A DNA stretch of 64,000 nucleotides from Blastococcus carthaginiensis (GCF_030731085.1 NZ_JASNFN010000027.1:5762-69761), one strand, 5' to 3'. Positions 38,779-47,101 are shown, counted from the first letter of the stretch. The notes: generated from the letters alone by a model not told the origin. Program-made: numbers and translations.

Positions 38779-39252
38779 ATGAGTGCTTCGGTGTCGATGC
38801 CGCTGGGCGGCGTGCAGGTCGGGTCCTACGACAGCTACGAGCAGGCCCAGGCCGCCGTCGACCACCTCTCCGACGAGAAGTTCGCGGTCGAGAACGTGAC
38901 CATCATCGGGACCGACCTGCGCATGGTCGAGACGGTGACGGGCCGCATGACGATGGGCCGCGCGCTCGCCGCCGGCGCGGCGGCCGGTGCGTGGTGGGGT
39001 CTGTTCGTCGGCCTCCTGCTGGGCATCTTCGCCCCCGACGGCACCGGCTGGATCGGTTCGGTGCTCACCGGCCTGCTGATCGGTCTGGCCTTCGGGGCTG
39101 CGTTCGGCGGGATGGGCTACGCCGCCACCCGCGGCCGGCGCGACTTCACCAGCACCAGCAAGATCACCGCGAGCCGCTACGATCTGATGTGCCACCCGGC
39201 GCACGCCGAGCAGGCCCGCGCCATGCTCGCCCGCTTCTCGCTGCGCGGCTAG
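38779..39252 (+). CDS. General-stress-protein-17M-like (YflT/DUF1269-type) membrane protein
   Basis: 157 residues. The first 60 match the GSP17M/YflT fold (GSYDSYEQAQAAVDHLSDEK, VTIIGTDLRMVETVTGRM), followed by a Gly/Ala-rich pair of membrane helices (AAGAWWGLFVGLLLGIFAP, GLLIGLAFGAAFGGMGYAAT) and a short C-terminal domain. Common after sepH in actinobacteria; function unknown, often stress-induced in relatives. Confidence 0.83.
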   Translation: MSASVSMPLGGVQVGSYDSYEQAQAAVDHLSDEKFAVENVTIIGTDLRMVETVTGRMTMGRALAAGAAAGAWWGLFVGLLLGIFAPDGTGWIGSVLTGLLIGLAFGAAFGGMGYAATRGRRDFTSTSKITASRYDLMCHPAHAEQARAMLARFSLRG

Positions 39253-39259
39253 CGGTCGG

Positions 39260-40060
39260 TCAGCGGAGGCTCGCGAACGCGACCGCCGCCGCGGCGGCCA
39301 CGCCGAGGGAGTCCACCCCGCTGCGCATCGGGATCCGGGCGCGCACCCGCGCGGCCGCCTGCGCCTCCGGAGTGAGCCCGGGCCCCTCGGCCCCGAGCAG
39401 CATCGCCGTGCGCGGGTGCGCGCGGGGGTCGACGTCGGCCAGGTCGACGGCGTCGGCCGCGGGAGTGAGCGCGACGGTGAGGTAGCCGGCGTCGTGCAGC
39501 CGGTCGAGGCCGACCGGCCAGCCGGGCAGCACGGCGAACGGCAGGGACAGCACGTGCCCCATCGAGACCCGCACCGACCGGCGGTAGAGCGGGTCGGCGC
39601 AGCGCGGGTCCAGCAGCAGGCCGTCCACGCCCAGGGCCACCGCCGAGCGGGCGATCGAGCCGAGGTTCTCGGCGTCGTTGAGCGCCTCGAGCACGGCCAG
39701 CCGCCGCGGCGCCGCCGGGTCCGGCCCGGTGAGCAGCCCGTCCAGGTCGGCCGGTGGACGGCGGTCGGCCGAGGCGACGACGCCGCGGGTCAGGCGGAAC
39801 CCGATGACCTCTGACAGCACCCACTTGTCCGCCTCGTAGGCCGGCACGTCGTCGGGCAGGCCCAGCGCCGCCACCCGCCCGGGCACCCCGAGCACCGCCC
39901 GCACCCGGTACGGGGAGGCGAGCAGCCGCTGCACCGCGGGGACGCCCTCCACGATCACCGGCCCGGTACCGCGCGGGGTGCCCGCGGGCCGGTCACCGGC
40001 CTTGAGGTCGCGGAAGTCGGCCACGCGCGGGTCGGTCGGGTCGGTGATGATCTCGGGCAC
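39260..40060 (-). CDS. TrmH-family RNA 2'-O-methyltransferase (SpoU)
   Basis: A 266-residue SPOUT methyltransferase with an N-terminal substrate-binding segment (about 1-105) and the knotted catalytic domain: motif 1 LNDAENLGSIARSAVALGVD, motif 2 AMLLGAEGPGLT, motif 3 IPMRSGVDSLGVAAAAAV. It transfers methyl from SAM to a ribose 2'-OH of tRNA or rRNA. GTG at 40060 begins VPEIITDPTDPRV, the common family start. It converges on the stress-protein gene (7 bp). Confidence 0.93.
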   Translation of the reverse strand: MPEIITDPTDPRVADFRDLKAGDRPAGTPRGTGPVIVEGVPAVQRLLASPYRVRAVLGVPGRVAALGLPDDVPAYEADKWVLSEVIGFRLTRGVVASADRRPPADLDGLLTGPDPAAPRRLAVLEALNDAENLGSIARSAVALGVDGLLLDPRCADPLYRRSVRVSMGHVLSLPFAVLPGWPVGLDRLHDAGYLTVALTPAADAVDLADVDPRAHPRTAMLLGAEGPGLTPEAQAAARVRARIPMRSGVDSLGVAAAAAVAFASLR

Positions 40061-40130
40061 CCGGCGATTCTGCCCGCCGCCCCCGCCGCGACGACGCACC
40101 AGACCGGCGACCCCGTTGACGGGCGAGCTC

Positions 40131-40168
40131 GAACTCATCTAGCGTTGAGTTCATCACTCGTTGAGTTC
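40131..40168. promoter_or_regulatory. Inverted/direct repeat operator upstream of the ABC-TetR operon
   Basis: GAACTCA (40131-40137) and TGAGTTC (40146-40152) form a perfect 7-bp inverted repeat with an 8-base spacer; a second TGAGTTC follows 16 bases later (40162-40168). The array ends 12 bp before the ATPase GTG. Because the third gene of the operon encodes a TetR regulator, this is the obvious autoregulatory site, by inference. Confidence 0.6.
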
Positions 40169-40180
40169 CCGGGGGGCGCC

Positions 40181-40900
40181 GTGAACGCCGTCACCGTCAC
40201 CGATCTCGTCGTCGACCGCGGGAAGCGCCGGGTGCTCGACGGCCTCTCCTTCACCGTGCCGCCGGGGCAGGTCACCGGCCTGCTCGGCCCGAGCGGCAGC
40301 GGGAAGTCCACGCTCCTGCGGGCCGTCGTGGGGGTGCAGGTGGTCCGCTCCGGCGGAGTGACCGTCCTCGGGGAGCCCGCCGGCTCCCCCGCCCTCCGCA
40401 GCCGGGTCGGGTACGTGACCCAGGCGCCCAGCGTCTACGCCGACCTCACCGTGCGCGAGAACGCCCGCTACTTCGCCGCCCTGTACGGCCGCGGGGCGAA
40501 GGAGGCCGACGCCGCCCTCGCCGCCGTCGGCCTCGCCGGTGCCGCCGGGCAGCTGGTCGAGAACCTCTCCGGCGGGCAGCGCGGCCGGGCCTCGCTGGCC
40601 TGCGCGCTGGTGGGCGACCCGGAGGTGCTGGTGCTCGACGAGCCCACCGTCGGCCTGGACCCGGTGCTCCGGGTGGAGCTCTGGGCGAGGTTCCACGCCC
40701 TGGCCGCCGCCGGCGCGACGCTGCTCGTCTCCAGCCACGTCATGGACGAGGCGGCGCGCTGCGACCGGCTCCTCCTGCTGCGCGACGGCGCCCTGCTGGC
40801 CGACGCCACGCCGGCGGAGGTCCGCGCCGAGGCGGGCACCGACGACCTGGAGGACGCGTTCCTCCGGCTGATCCGCGCCCGCGAGGAGGTGGCGGCGTGA
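40181..40900 (+). CDS. ABC transporter ATP-binding protein
   Basis: A 239-residue ABC ATPase: Walker A GPSGSGKST (about residue 38), Q-loop YVTQAPSVYADLTV, signature LSGGQRGRAS, Walker B VLVLDEPTVGLDP, and SSHVMDEAARC. It resembles the drug/lipid exporter ATPases paired with ABC-2 permeases. GTG at 40181 lies 12 bp after the repeat operator. The next gene's GTG overlaps its stop by four bases. Confidence 0.93.
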   Translation: MNAVTVTDLVVDRGKRRVLDGLSFTVPPGQVTGLLGPSGSGKSTLLRAVVGVQVVRSGGVTVLGEPAGSPALRSRVGYVTQAPSVYADLTVRENARYFAALYGRGAKEADAALAAVGLAGAAGQLVENLSGGQRGRASLACALVGDPEVLVLDEPTVGLDPVLRVELWARFHALAAAGATLLVSSHVMDEAARCDRLLLLRDGALLADATPAEVRAEAGTDDLEDAFLRLIRAREEVAA

Positions 40901-41688
40901 CCACCGCGACGCCGAGACGCGCCCCGAGCCGGCTGAGCCCCCGGCTCACGGCCGCGACGACCGGCCGGGTGCTGCGCCAGCTGCGGCACGATCACCGCAC
41001 GATCGCGATGCTGCTCGTGCTGCCGAGCCTGCTGCTCGGCCTGCTCCACCTGCTGTGGGCGGACCTGCCGAGCGCGCCCGGGCAGCCCGGCACCTTCGAC
41101 CGCGTCGGCCTCGCGATGCTCGGCGTCTTCCCCTTCGTCGTGATGTTCCTGGTCACCAGCATCGCCATGCTGCGCGAACGCACGTCCGGCACGCTCGAGC
41201 GGCTGCTCACCACGCCGCTGTCCCGGCTGGACCTGCTGCTGGGCTACGGGACGGCGTTCGGGCTGGCCGCCGCCGTGCAGGCGGTGGTGACGGTGACCGT
41301 GGCGGTCACCCTCTACGACCTCGACATCGCCGGACCGCTGGGGCTCGTCGTCCTCATCGCCGTCGCCGACGCCGCCCTCGGCGTGGCCCTGGGCCTGCTG
41401 GCCAGCGCCTTCGCGCGCAGCGAGTTCCAGGCCGTGCAGTTCATGCCGGTGATCGTGCTGCCGCAGTTCTTCCTGTGCGGCCTGCTCGTGCCGCGCGAGC
41501 AGATGGCCGGCTGGCTGCAGGCGATCAGCGACGTCCTGCCGCTGACCTACGCGGTCGAGGCGCTGCAGGAGGTCGGCAGCTCCCCCGAGGCGACCGGCAG
41601 GATGTGGGCCGACGTCGGCATCGTGGCCGGCGCCGCGCTGCTCGCCCTCGCGCTGGCGGCGGCGACCCTGCGGAGGAGGACCGACTGA
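40897..41688 (+). CDS. ABC-2 type permease
   Basis: A 263-residue permease with six helices, including LRHDHRTIAMLLVLPSLLLG near the start and VMFLVTSIAMLRERTSGTLERLLTTPLSRLDLLLGY, the conserved ABC-2 cytoplasmic loop. It pairs with the preceding ATPase (four-base overlap) in a small exporter, plausibly for a drug that the TetR regulator senses. Its stop overlaps a likely CTG start for the regulator. Confidence 0.92.
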   Translation: MTTATPRRAPSRLSPRLTAATTGRVLRQLRHDHRTIAMLLVLPSLLLGLLHLLWADLPSAPGQPGTFDRVGLAMLGVFPFVVMFLVTSIAMLRERTSGTLERLLTTPLSRLDLLLGYGTAFGLAAAVQAVVTVTVAVTLYDLDIAGPLGLVVLIAVADAALGVALGLLASAFARSEFQAVQFMPVIVLPQFFLCGLLVPREQMAGWLQAISDVLPLTYAVEALQEVGSSPEATGRMWADVGIVAGAALLALALAAATLRRRTD

Positions 41689-42302
41689 GCAGCCCACGCA
41701 GCCGGCCGACGGGGCGACGGCCCGGGAACCCGGACACGCGGCAGGCGGTGCTGACCGCCGCGCGCGCCGCCTTCGCCGAACGGGGCTTCGACGGCGCGTC
41801 CATCCGTGCCATCGCGACCTCCGCCGGCGTCGACCCGGCGCTGGTGCACCACTACTTCGGCAGCAAGGACCAGCTCTTCCTGGCCGCGATCGAGGCGCCG
41901 GCGAACCCGGCGGAGTTCCTCCCCGAGGTGCTCGCCGGCGGCCGCGACGAGCTCGGCGGCAACGTCGTCCGCATGCTGCTGCGGGTCTGGGACGGCCCCA
42001 TGCAACCCGCCGCCCTGGCGCTGGTCCGGTCCGCCGTCGGCAACGAGTGGACGGCGAAGCTGCTGCGCGAGTTCCTGGTCTCGCAGGTGCTGCGCCGGGT
42101 CGTGGCCACGCTGGACGCGCCTCCCGCGGAACGCGAGGCACGCGGAGCCCTGGTCGCGAGCCAGCTCATCGGCCTGGTCGTGGCCCGGTACGTGCTCCGC
42201 GTCGAACCGCTCGCCTCGGCCGCCCCCGAGGAGCTGGTCGCGGCGATCGGCCCCACCGTCCAGCGCTACCTCACCGGCGAGGTCGAGCTGCCCGGCCGCT
42301 GA
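41685..42302 (+). CDS. TetR-family repressor, probably started at CTG
   Basis: About 205 residues. N-terminal TetR helix-turn-helix: RQAVLTAARAAFAERGFDGA, SIRAIATSAGVDPALVHHYFGS; the C-terminal ligand domain runs from about 70. No ATG, GTG or TTG precedes the DNA-binding region in frame; CTG at 41685 sits six bases after a GGAGGAGGA Shine-Dalgarno and overlaps the permease TGA. A GTG at 41748 would cut into the first helix. Likely represses its own operon through the repeats at 40131-40168. Confidence 0.85.
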   Translation: MSSPRSRPTGRRPGNPDTRQAVLTAARAAFAERGFDGASIRAIATSAGVDPALVHHYFGSKDQLFLAAIEAPANPAEFLPEVLAGGRDELGGNVVRMLLRVWDGPMQPAALALVRSAVGNEWTAKLLREFLVSQVLRRVVATLDAPPAEREARGALVASQLIGLVVARYVLRVEPLASAAPEELVAAIGPTVQRYLTGEVELPGR

Positions 42303-42384
42303 TCAGGCGACCTGGCTCACCATGACGGGTCCTGGCTCACCGTCGACCGTGAGCCAGGACCCGGAACGATCAGTCGACCTGATC
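42301..42384. terminator. Nested hairpin between convergent TetR and thioesterase genes
   Basis: GGGTCCTGGCTCAC (42327-42340) and GTGAGCCAGGACCC (42349-42362) pair perfectly over an 8-base loop. An extra copy of CTGGCTCAC lies upstream (42312-42320), and an outer near-perfect repeat (GATCAGGCGAC at 42301, GTCGACCTGATC at 42373-42384) encloses everything. It is placed to terminate both genes. Confidence 0.6.
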
Positions 42385-42398
42385 ATTCGGGGGCCAGG

Positions 42399-43226
42399 TC
42401 AGCGCGGGGCCCGGGCCAGCTGCCGGCTCTGCGCGACCAGCCGGCCGCTGGAGTCCCAGATCCGGTACTCCTCGTCCAGCCAGCCGCCGGCGATCTCGTT
42501 GGCCCGGGCCTCGGCCAGGCACCACCCGGGAGCGGGCCGGGCGCGCACCAGCACCTGCAGCTGGACCGTGGGCGCCCAGCCCATGAGCCCCATCGACCAG
42601 CTCGTCGGCGGCAGCACGTCGGCGAACAGCAGCAGCGTCAGCGGGTCGGGCTCGCGCCCGTCGGCGAGCCGCAGCCAGGCCCGCATCACCGGCTCCCCCG
42701 ACGGCGTGCCCAGCGCCCAGCCGGCGGTGGCGGGGTCCAGGCGGGTCTCCACCCGGTGCCGCAGACCCACCGCGGGAACGGGGTGGCCGCCCATCTCGGC
42801 GCCCGGCCCGGCCTGCAGGCACGACTCCACCGGCGGGACGTCCGGGACCGGCACCGAGCGCAGCGGGGCGTCGTCCCCGAGCGCCGCCGTCGTCACCTGG
42901 ACGCTGAGCGTGGGCCCCGCGGGGCCGCTGAGGACGACGCCGGTGTGCGCCAGGGTCCGGCCGGCCGGGCCCGGCGTGACGGCCAGCGAGGCCGGGCCGG
43001 GTGGGGTCGCGCGCAGGTAGCTGGCCGAGACGGCCACCGGGTGCGGGTGGGGGCTGTCCGCGAGCGCGGCCCGGGCGGCGACGGCGAGCAGGTAGCCGCC
43101 GTTGAGGATGCCGCTGCCCACGTCCCAGCCGGGGTGGAGGTCGGCGACGAAGCCGCCGCCCTCGGACCGCCGGACGGCGGTGGCGGCGTCGAACTCGGAG
43201 AGGCCCTGGGCATCGTTCTGCGGCAC
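42399..43226 (-). CDS. Acyl-CoA thioesterase (double-hotdog) family protein
   Basis: A 275-residue double-hotdog protein like TesB/Acot8-type thioesterases: LHPGWDVGSGILNGGYLLAVAARAAL, then SASYLRATPPGPASLAVTPG and the second hotdog RPAPGWCLAEARANEIAGGW with DSSGRLVAQSRQLA, the characteristic last strand. It likely hydrolyses acyl-CoAs. GTG at 43226 is 27 bp from the divergent aldo/keto reductase, so the two share a promoter region. Confidence 0.85.
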   Translation of the reverse strand: MPQNDAQGLSEFDAATAVRRSEGGGFVADLHPGWDVGSGILNGGYLLAVAARAALADSPHPHPVAVSASYLRATPPGPASLAVTPGPAGRTLAHTGVVLSGPAGPTLSVQVTTAALGDDAPLRSVPVPDVPPVESCLQAGPGAEMGGHPVPAVGLRHRVETRLDPATAGWALGTPSGEPVMRAWLRLADGREPDPLTLLLFADVLPPTSWSMGLMGWAPTVQLQVLVRARPAPGWCLAEARANEIAGGWLDEEYRIWDSSGRLVAQSRQLARAPR

Positions 43227-43253
43227 GTCGGACAGGGTGCCAGGGTGGCCGGC

Positions 43254-44222
43254 ATGGACTACACCCACCTCGGCCGCAGCGGCCTGTCGGTCTCCCGGCT
43301 CTGCCTGGGGACGATGAACTTCGGCTGGAAGACCGAGGAGGGCGACTCGCACGCCATCCTCGACCGGGCGCTGGCCGAGGGCATCAACTTCGTCGACACC
43401 GCCAACGTCTACGGCTTCGACGCCGGCAAGGGCCGCACCGAGGAGGTGCTGGGCAGCTGGTTCGCCCAGGGGGGCGAGCGCCGCGAGAAGACGGTGCTGG
43501 CCACCAAGGTGTACGGCGGGATGAGCGACTTGCCCAACGACACGTTCCTCTCCGCCCGCAACATCGTCCGGGCCTGCGAGGGCTCGCTGCGCCGGATGGG
43601 CACCGACTGGATCGACCTGTACCAGTTCCACCACGTCGACCTCGCGACGCCGTGGGAGGAGATCTGGCAGGCCTGCGAGACGCTGGTCGCGCAGGGCAAG
43701 CTGCTCTACGTCGGTTCCTCCAACCACGCCGCGTGGCAGATCGCCGCCGCGAACGAGGCCGCGGCCCGGCGGAACTTCCAGGGCCTGGTGAGCGAGCAGT
43801 CGCACTACAACCTGCTCACCCGGCACGTCGAACTCGAGGTGCTCCCCGCGGCGCAGCACTACGGCGTCGGCGTCATCCCGTGGAGCCCGCTGGCCGGCGG
43901 CCTGCTCGCCGGCGCCCTGGAGAAGTCGGACGGTGCCCGCCGCAGCGAGGAGCGCACCCGGAAGCGGATCGAGCAGCACCGCCCCGCGCTGGAGCGGTAC
44001 GAGGCGTTCTGCCGGGAGCTGGGGCACGCCCCGGCCGACGTCGGGCTGGCCTGGCTGCTCCACCAGCCGGCCGTGACCGCGCCGATCGTCGGCCCGCGCA
44101 CGATGGAGCAGCTCGAGGGCGGCCTGCGGGCGCTGGAGATCGCGCTGGACGACGCCGCCCTGGCCCGACTCGACGAGATCTTCCCCGGCTACCGCGCCGC
44201 CCCGATGGAGTACGCCTGGTGA
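43254..44222 (+). CDS. Aldo/keto reductase
   Basis: A 322-residue NADPH-dependent TIM-barrel reductase. Catalytic tetrad: Asp and Tyr in NFVDTANVYGFD, Lys in LATKVYGG, His in YQFHHVD. GVIPWSPLAGGLLAG and IVGPRTMEQLEGGL are cofactor-binding loops. Substrate unknown. ATG at 43254; the preceding 27 bp hold AGGGTG. It ends just before the AAAGGATCCTTT inverted repeat. Confidence 0.93.
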   Translation: MDYTHLGRSGLSVSRLCLGTMNFGWKTEEGDSHAILDRALAEGINFVDTANVYGFDAGKGRTEEVLGSWFAQGGERREKTVLATKVYGGMSDLPNDTFLSARNIVRACEGSLRRMGTDWIDLYQFHHVDLATPWEEIWQACETLVAQGKLLYVGSSNHAAWQIAAANEAAARRNFQGLVSEQSHYNLLTRHVELEVLPAAQHYGVGVIPWSPLAGGLLAGALEKSDGARRSEERTRKRIEQHRPALERYEAFCRELGHAPADVGLAWLLHQPAVTAPIVGPRTMEQLEGGLRALEIALDDAALARLDEIFPGYRAAPMEYAW

Positions 44223-44235
44223 CCGGCCCGCCCCC

Positions 44236-44297
44236 GGGCAAAGGATCCTTTACCTACGGCGTGGGGCCCGATTCCGCATGTAAAGGATCCTTTGCCC
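44236..44297. repeat. 18-bp inverted repeat built from palindrome AAAGGATCCTTT
   Basis: GGGCAAAGGATCCTTTAC (44236-44253) and its exact reverse complement (44280-44297) flank a 26-base spacer. Each arm contains the 12-bp palindrome AAAGGATCCTTT, AT-rich for this genome. The repeat sits at a convergent junction, where it could fold as a bidirectional terminator, and the right arm and spacer encode the last residues of thpR. It resembles a dispersed repeat unit, but only this copy was noticed in the window. Confidence 0.75.
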
Positions 44298-44844
44298 CTA
44301 ACGGCCAGGAGGCGACGACCGTGTACGCCGGTGCCGCGCCGAGGCGGCTCTCCCACAGCCGGATCTCGCGCACCGGCCACTCCGGCCCCCGGTAGCCGGC
44401 CAGCCGGTCGGTGAGGGTGCCGTCGGCGGGCCGGCCGGGGCGCCACCGGCCGAGCGTCAAGTGCGGCCGGAACGGCCGGTCCTCCACCGGGAGCCCCAGG
44501 GTGCGCGCGACCGCCGCCAGCCGGCCGGCCAGCGCGACCAGCGGGTCGACGTCGCCCTCCAGCCCCGCCCAGGCGACCTGCGGGCGGCGCAGCGAGCCGA
44601 ACCGCCCACCGCCGGCCAGCCGCAGCGCAATCGGCGGGGTCGCGGCCACCGCCGGCGCCGCCGTGGCCACCAGGCCGAGCACCAGCGGCTCGGGCACGGC
44701 ACCGAGGAACAGCAGCGTGAGGTGCCAGCGTTCGGGCCGGCCCCAGCGCGGCGCACCGGGGAGGTCGCGCAGCGGGCCGAGGGCGCGGTCGAGGTCGCGG
44801 CGCGCGGCGTCGGGCGGGTCGACGGCGAAGAACAGCCGGCGCAC
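44254..44844 (-). CDS. thpR: RNA 2',3'-cyclic phosphodiesterase (2H ligase-like)
   Basis: A 196-residue 2H phosphoesterase with both HxTL motifs: WHLTLLFLG (about residue 41) and FRPHLTLGRW (about 129). RRLFFAVDPPD is the standard start. Relatives open 2',3'-cyclic phosphates on RNA. After the expected end of the fold (VVASWPL) the frame runs on through the inverted repeat and adds about 14 residues (AKDPLHAESGPTP), stopping in the repeat spacer. GTG at 44844. Confidence 0.9.
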   Translation of the reverse strand: MRRLFFAVDPPDAARRDLDRALGPLRDLPGAPRWGRPERWHLTLLFLGAVPEPLVLGLVATAAPAVAATPPIALRLAGGGRFGSLRRPQVAWAGLEGDVDPLVALAGRLAAVARTLGLPVEDRPFRPHLTLGRWRPGRPADGTLTDRLAGYRGPEWPVREIRLWESRLGAAPAYTVVASWPLGAKDPLHAESGPTP

Positions 44845-44855
44845 GTCCCCCGGGT

Positions 44856-45239
44856 TCAGAGGGGCACCTGCAGCCCGGCGGCGCGCAGCTCGGCGGCCAG
44901 CCGCAGGCGCTCGACCTCACGCGGCCGGCCCTCCGGCAGCTCCGCGAGCGCCGAGGTCACCCCGAGCATCCCGGCCGCCTCGGTGAGGACGTCGTCATAG
45001 GCCGCCAGCAGCGCGCGGCGGCGGGCCATGGGCATGCCGGCGGGCACCAGGGCCACTTGGCGGGCGAGCCGGCGCAGGTGGGCGGCGACGACCTCCAGCG
45101 ACCGCCCGGGCGGCGCGGGGTGGCGGGCCGCGTGGCGGCGGGCCGACCAGGCCTCGATCCGCCGGATCAGCGGTCCGAGACCGGCGACCAGGCCGGCGAA
45201 CGCGGCGAGCAGTGCGACGAGCTGGAGGAGCGCGGCCAT
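44856..45239 (-). CDS. Small membrane-anchored protein, unknown function
   Basis: 127 residues: an N-terminal helix (MAALLQLVALLAAFAGLVAG) followed by a basic, helical cytoplasmic region (SLEVVAAHLRRLARQVALV, MARRRALLAAYDDVLTEAAGMLG). No known domain. ATG at 45239. Twelve bases separate it from the downstream thpR, so the two probably share a transcript. Confidence 0.7.
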   Translation of the reverse strand: MAALLQLVALLAAFAGLVAGLGPLIRRIEAWSARRHAARHPAPPGRSLEVVAAHLRRLARQVALVPAGMPMARRRALLAAYDDVLTEAAGMLGVTSALAELPEGRPREVERLRLAAELRAAGLQVPL

Positions 45240-45295
45240 GGTCTTCCCCTGCGCACGGGCGTGTACCGGTGCAGCGAACGGTACGCGGAGAACGC

Positions 45296-46615
45296 TCAGA
45301 GCGACTGCTGACCGGGGGCCTGCCGGCTGAGCTCCTCCTCCACGGTGCGCACCTGCGGGGAGGGGACGACGGGGCGGATGCGCACCCGCACGGGCGAGCG
45401 CTCCACCGTCAGCCGCAGCGAGCCGCGGTGGGCCAGCCAGGCCGCGGCGGCGAGGCCGGCGACGACGCAGACGCCGCCGCCGATGACGAGCCCCCACGGG
45501 GCGCCGAAGCGCTCGGAGACCCAGCCGATCAGCGGCGCCCCGACCGGGGTGCCGCCCATGAAGCACATGAAGTAGAGCGCCATGACCCGGCCGCGCATCT
45601 GCGGGTCGACGCCGAGCTGGACGAAGCTGTTGTTGGCCACGCTGAACACCAGCGCCGCCGCACCGGTGGGCACCAGCAGCGCGGCGAAGGCCAGGTAGCC
45701 GGGCATCAGCCCGGCGACGACCGTGCAGGCGCCGAAGAGCACCGCCGAGCCGACGAGGAACCGCTGCCGGGGCCGGACGCTGCGCCGGGTGGAGAGCAGG
45801 GCGCCGCTCAGCGACCCGACCGCGAAGCACGTGGACAGCAGGCCGAATGCCTCCGCGCCGAGGTCGAAGGTCTCCCGGGCCATCAGCGCGATGGTGACCT
45901 GGTGGTTGAAGCCGAAGGTGCCCACGACGAAGGCCAGCCCCATCGCCAGCAGCAGGTCGGGGTGGGCCGAGGTGTAGGCCAGCCCCTCGCGCAGCTGCCC
46001 CCGGCCGCGGGCGACCGGCGGGCTCGGGGTGAGCTCCTCGGTGCGCATGCCGGCGATCGCGGCGATGGTGAAGGCGAAGCTCGCCGCGTTGAGGAAGAAC
46101 GCCGGTGCGGTGTTCCCCGACGCCGCACCGATCAGCAGCCCGGCGAGCGCCGGCCCGACCAGACGGGCGCCGTTGAAGATCGTCGAGTTGAGGCTCACCG
46201 CGTTCGTGATCAGCGCGGGGCCGACCATCTCCGGCACGAACGACTGGCGCACCGGCACGTCGACGGCAGCGACCGAGCCGAGCAGCCCGGCGAGGACGAA
46301 CACGTGCCACAGCGCGACCGCCCCGGTGGCCACCAGGACCCCCAGCACGAGGGCGAGCAGGCCCATGAGGGTCTGGGCGATCAACAGCAGCCGGCGCTTG
46401 GGGTAGCGGTCGGCGAGGACGCCGCCGTACGCGCTCAGCAGCAGCGCGGGGCCGAACTGCAGCGCGGTGATCAGCCCGAGGGCGACGCCGCTGCCGTCGG
46501 AGAGCTGGAGCACCAGCCAGTCCTGGCCGATGCGCTGCATCCAGGTACCGGTCAGGCTGAGCAGGTTGGCCGAGGCGTAGCGGCGGAAGTTGCGCACCCG
46601 GAGGGCCCGGAACAT
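45296..46615 (-). CDS. MFS transporter (MFS_3/EntS-like)
   Basis: A 439-residue exporter with about twelve helices: FRALRVRNFRRYASANLLSL at the start, GVLADRYPKRRLLLIAQT as the MFS loop, NNSFVQLGVDPQMRGRVMALYFM near residue 305. Paired with an upstream MarR gene, so drug export is plausible. ATG at 46615 has GGGGAG upstream; a GTG at 46666 overlapping the MarR stop would add 17 residues. Confidence 0.9.
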   Translation of the reverse strand: MFRALRVRNFRRYASANLLSLTGTWMQRIGQDWLVLQLSDGSGVALGLITALQFGPALLLSAYGGVLADRYPKRRLLLIAQTLMGLLALVLGVLVATGAVALWHVFVLAGLLGSVAAVDVPVRQSFVPEMVGPALITNAVSLNSTIFNGARLVGPALAGLLIGAASGNTAPAFFLNAASFAFTIAAIAGMRTEELTPSPPVARGRGQLREGLAYTSAHPDLLLAMGLAFVVGTFGFNHQVTIALMARETFDLGAEAFGLLSTCFAVGSLSGALLSTRRSVRPRQRFLVGSAVLFGACTVVAGLMPGYLAFAALLVPTGAAALVFSVANNSFVQLGVDPQMRGRVMALYFMCFMGGTPVGAPLIGWVSERFGAPWGLVIGGGVCVVAGLAAAAWLAHRGSLRLTVERSPVRVRIRPVVPSPQVRTVEEELSRQAPGQQSL

Positions 46616-46662
46616 GCCGCTCCCCTGCTCGGGCGGCGTCCGCTGGTCAGTGCTCGTGCAGG

Positions 46663-47097
46663 TCACCCACCGGCGAGCTTGTCCATGATCTCGGCCGCCT
46701 CGCGCAGCACCGACCGCTCCTCGGCGGTGAGCTCCTGCAGCCGGCCGGCCAGCCACGCCTCGCGTGCCCGCGCCTCCGCCGAGAGCAGCTCCTCGGCCGC
46801 CGCGGTCAGCCCGATGATGACCTGGCGCCCGTCGGTGGGGTGCGGCGTGCGGGTGACCAGCCCCGCGTTCTCCAGGGCGACGACGACGCGGGTCATCGAC
46901 GGCGGCTGCACCCGCTCGTGGGCGGCCAGCTCCCCCGGGCTCATCGGGCCGTGCCGCTTGAGCGTCGACAGCGCCGCGAGGTGGGTGAGCGTCACCGACG
47001 TGTCCACCCGCTGGTTGCGCAGCCGCCGGGAGAACCGCATGACCGCGAGCCGCAGCTCGTGGGCGAGCGCGGCGGTGTCCAGCGTCGTCCGGCCCAC
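46663..47097 (-). CDS. MarR-family transcriptional regulator
   Basis: A 144-residue winged-helix repressor: MSPGELAAHERVQPPSMTRV forms the recognition region and VTRTPHPTDGRQVIIGLT the DxR wing. Typically a dimer that releases DNA on binding phenolic ligands or oxidants. It leads a two-gene unit with the MFS exporter and probably controls it. Its GTG at 47097 lies only 4 bp from a GTTAG/CTAAC palindrome. Confidence 0.92.
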   Translation of the reverse strand: MGRTTLDTAALAHELRLAVMRFSRRLRNQRVDTSVTLTHLAALSTLKRHGPMSPGELAAHERVQPPSMTRVVVALENAGLVTRTPHPTDGRQVIIGLTAAAEELLSAEARAREAWLAGRLQELTAEERSVLREAAEIMDKLAGG

Positions 47098-47101
47098 GAT
47101 C

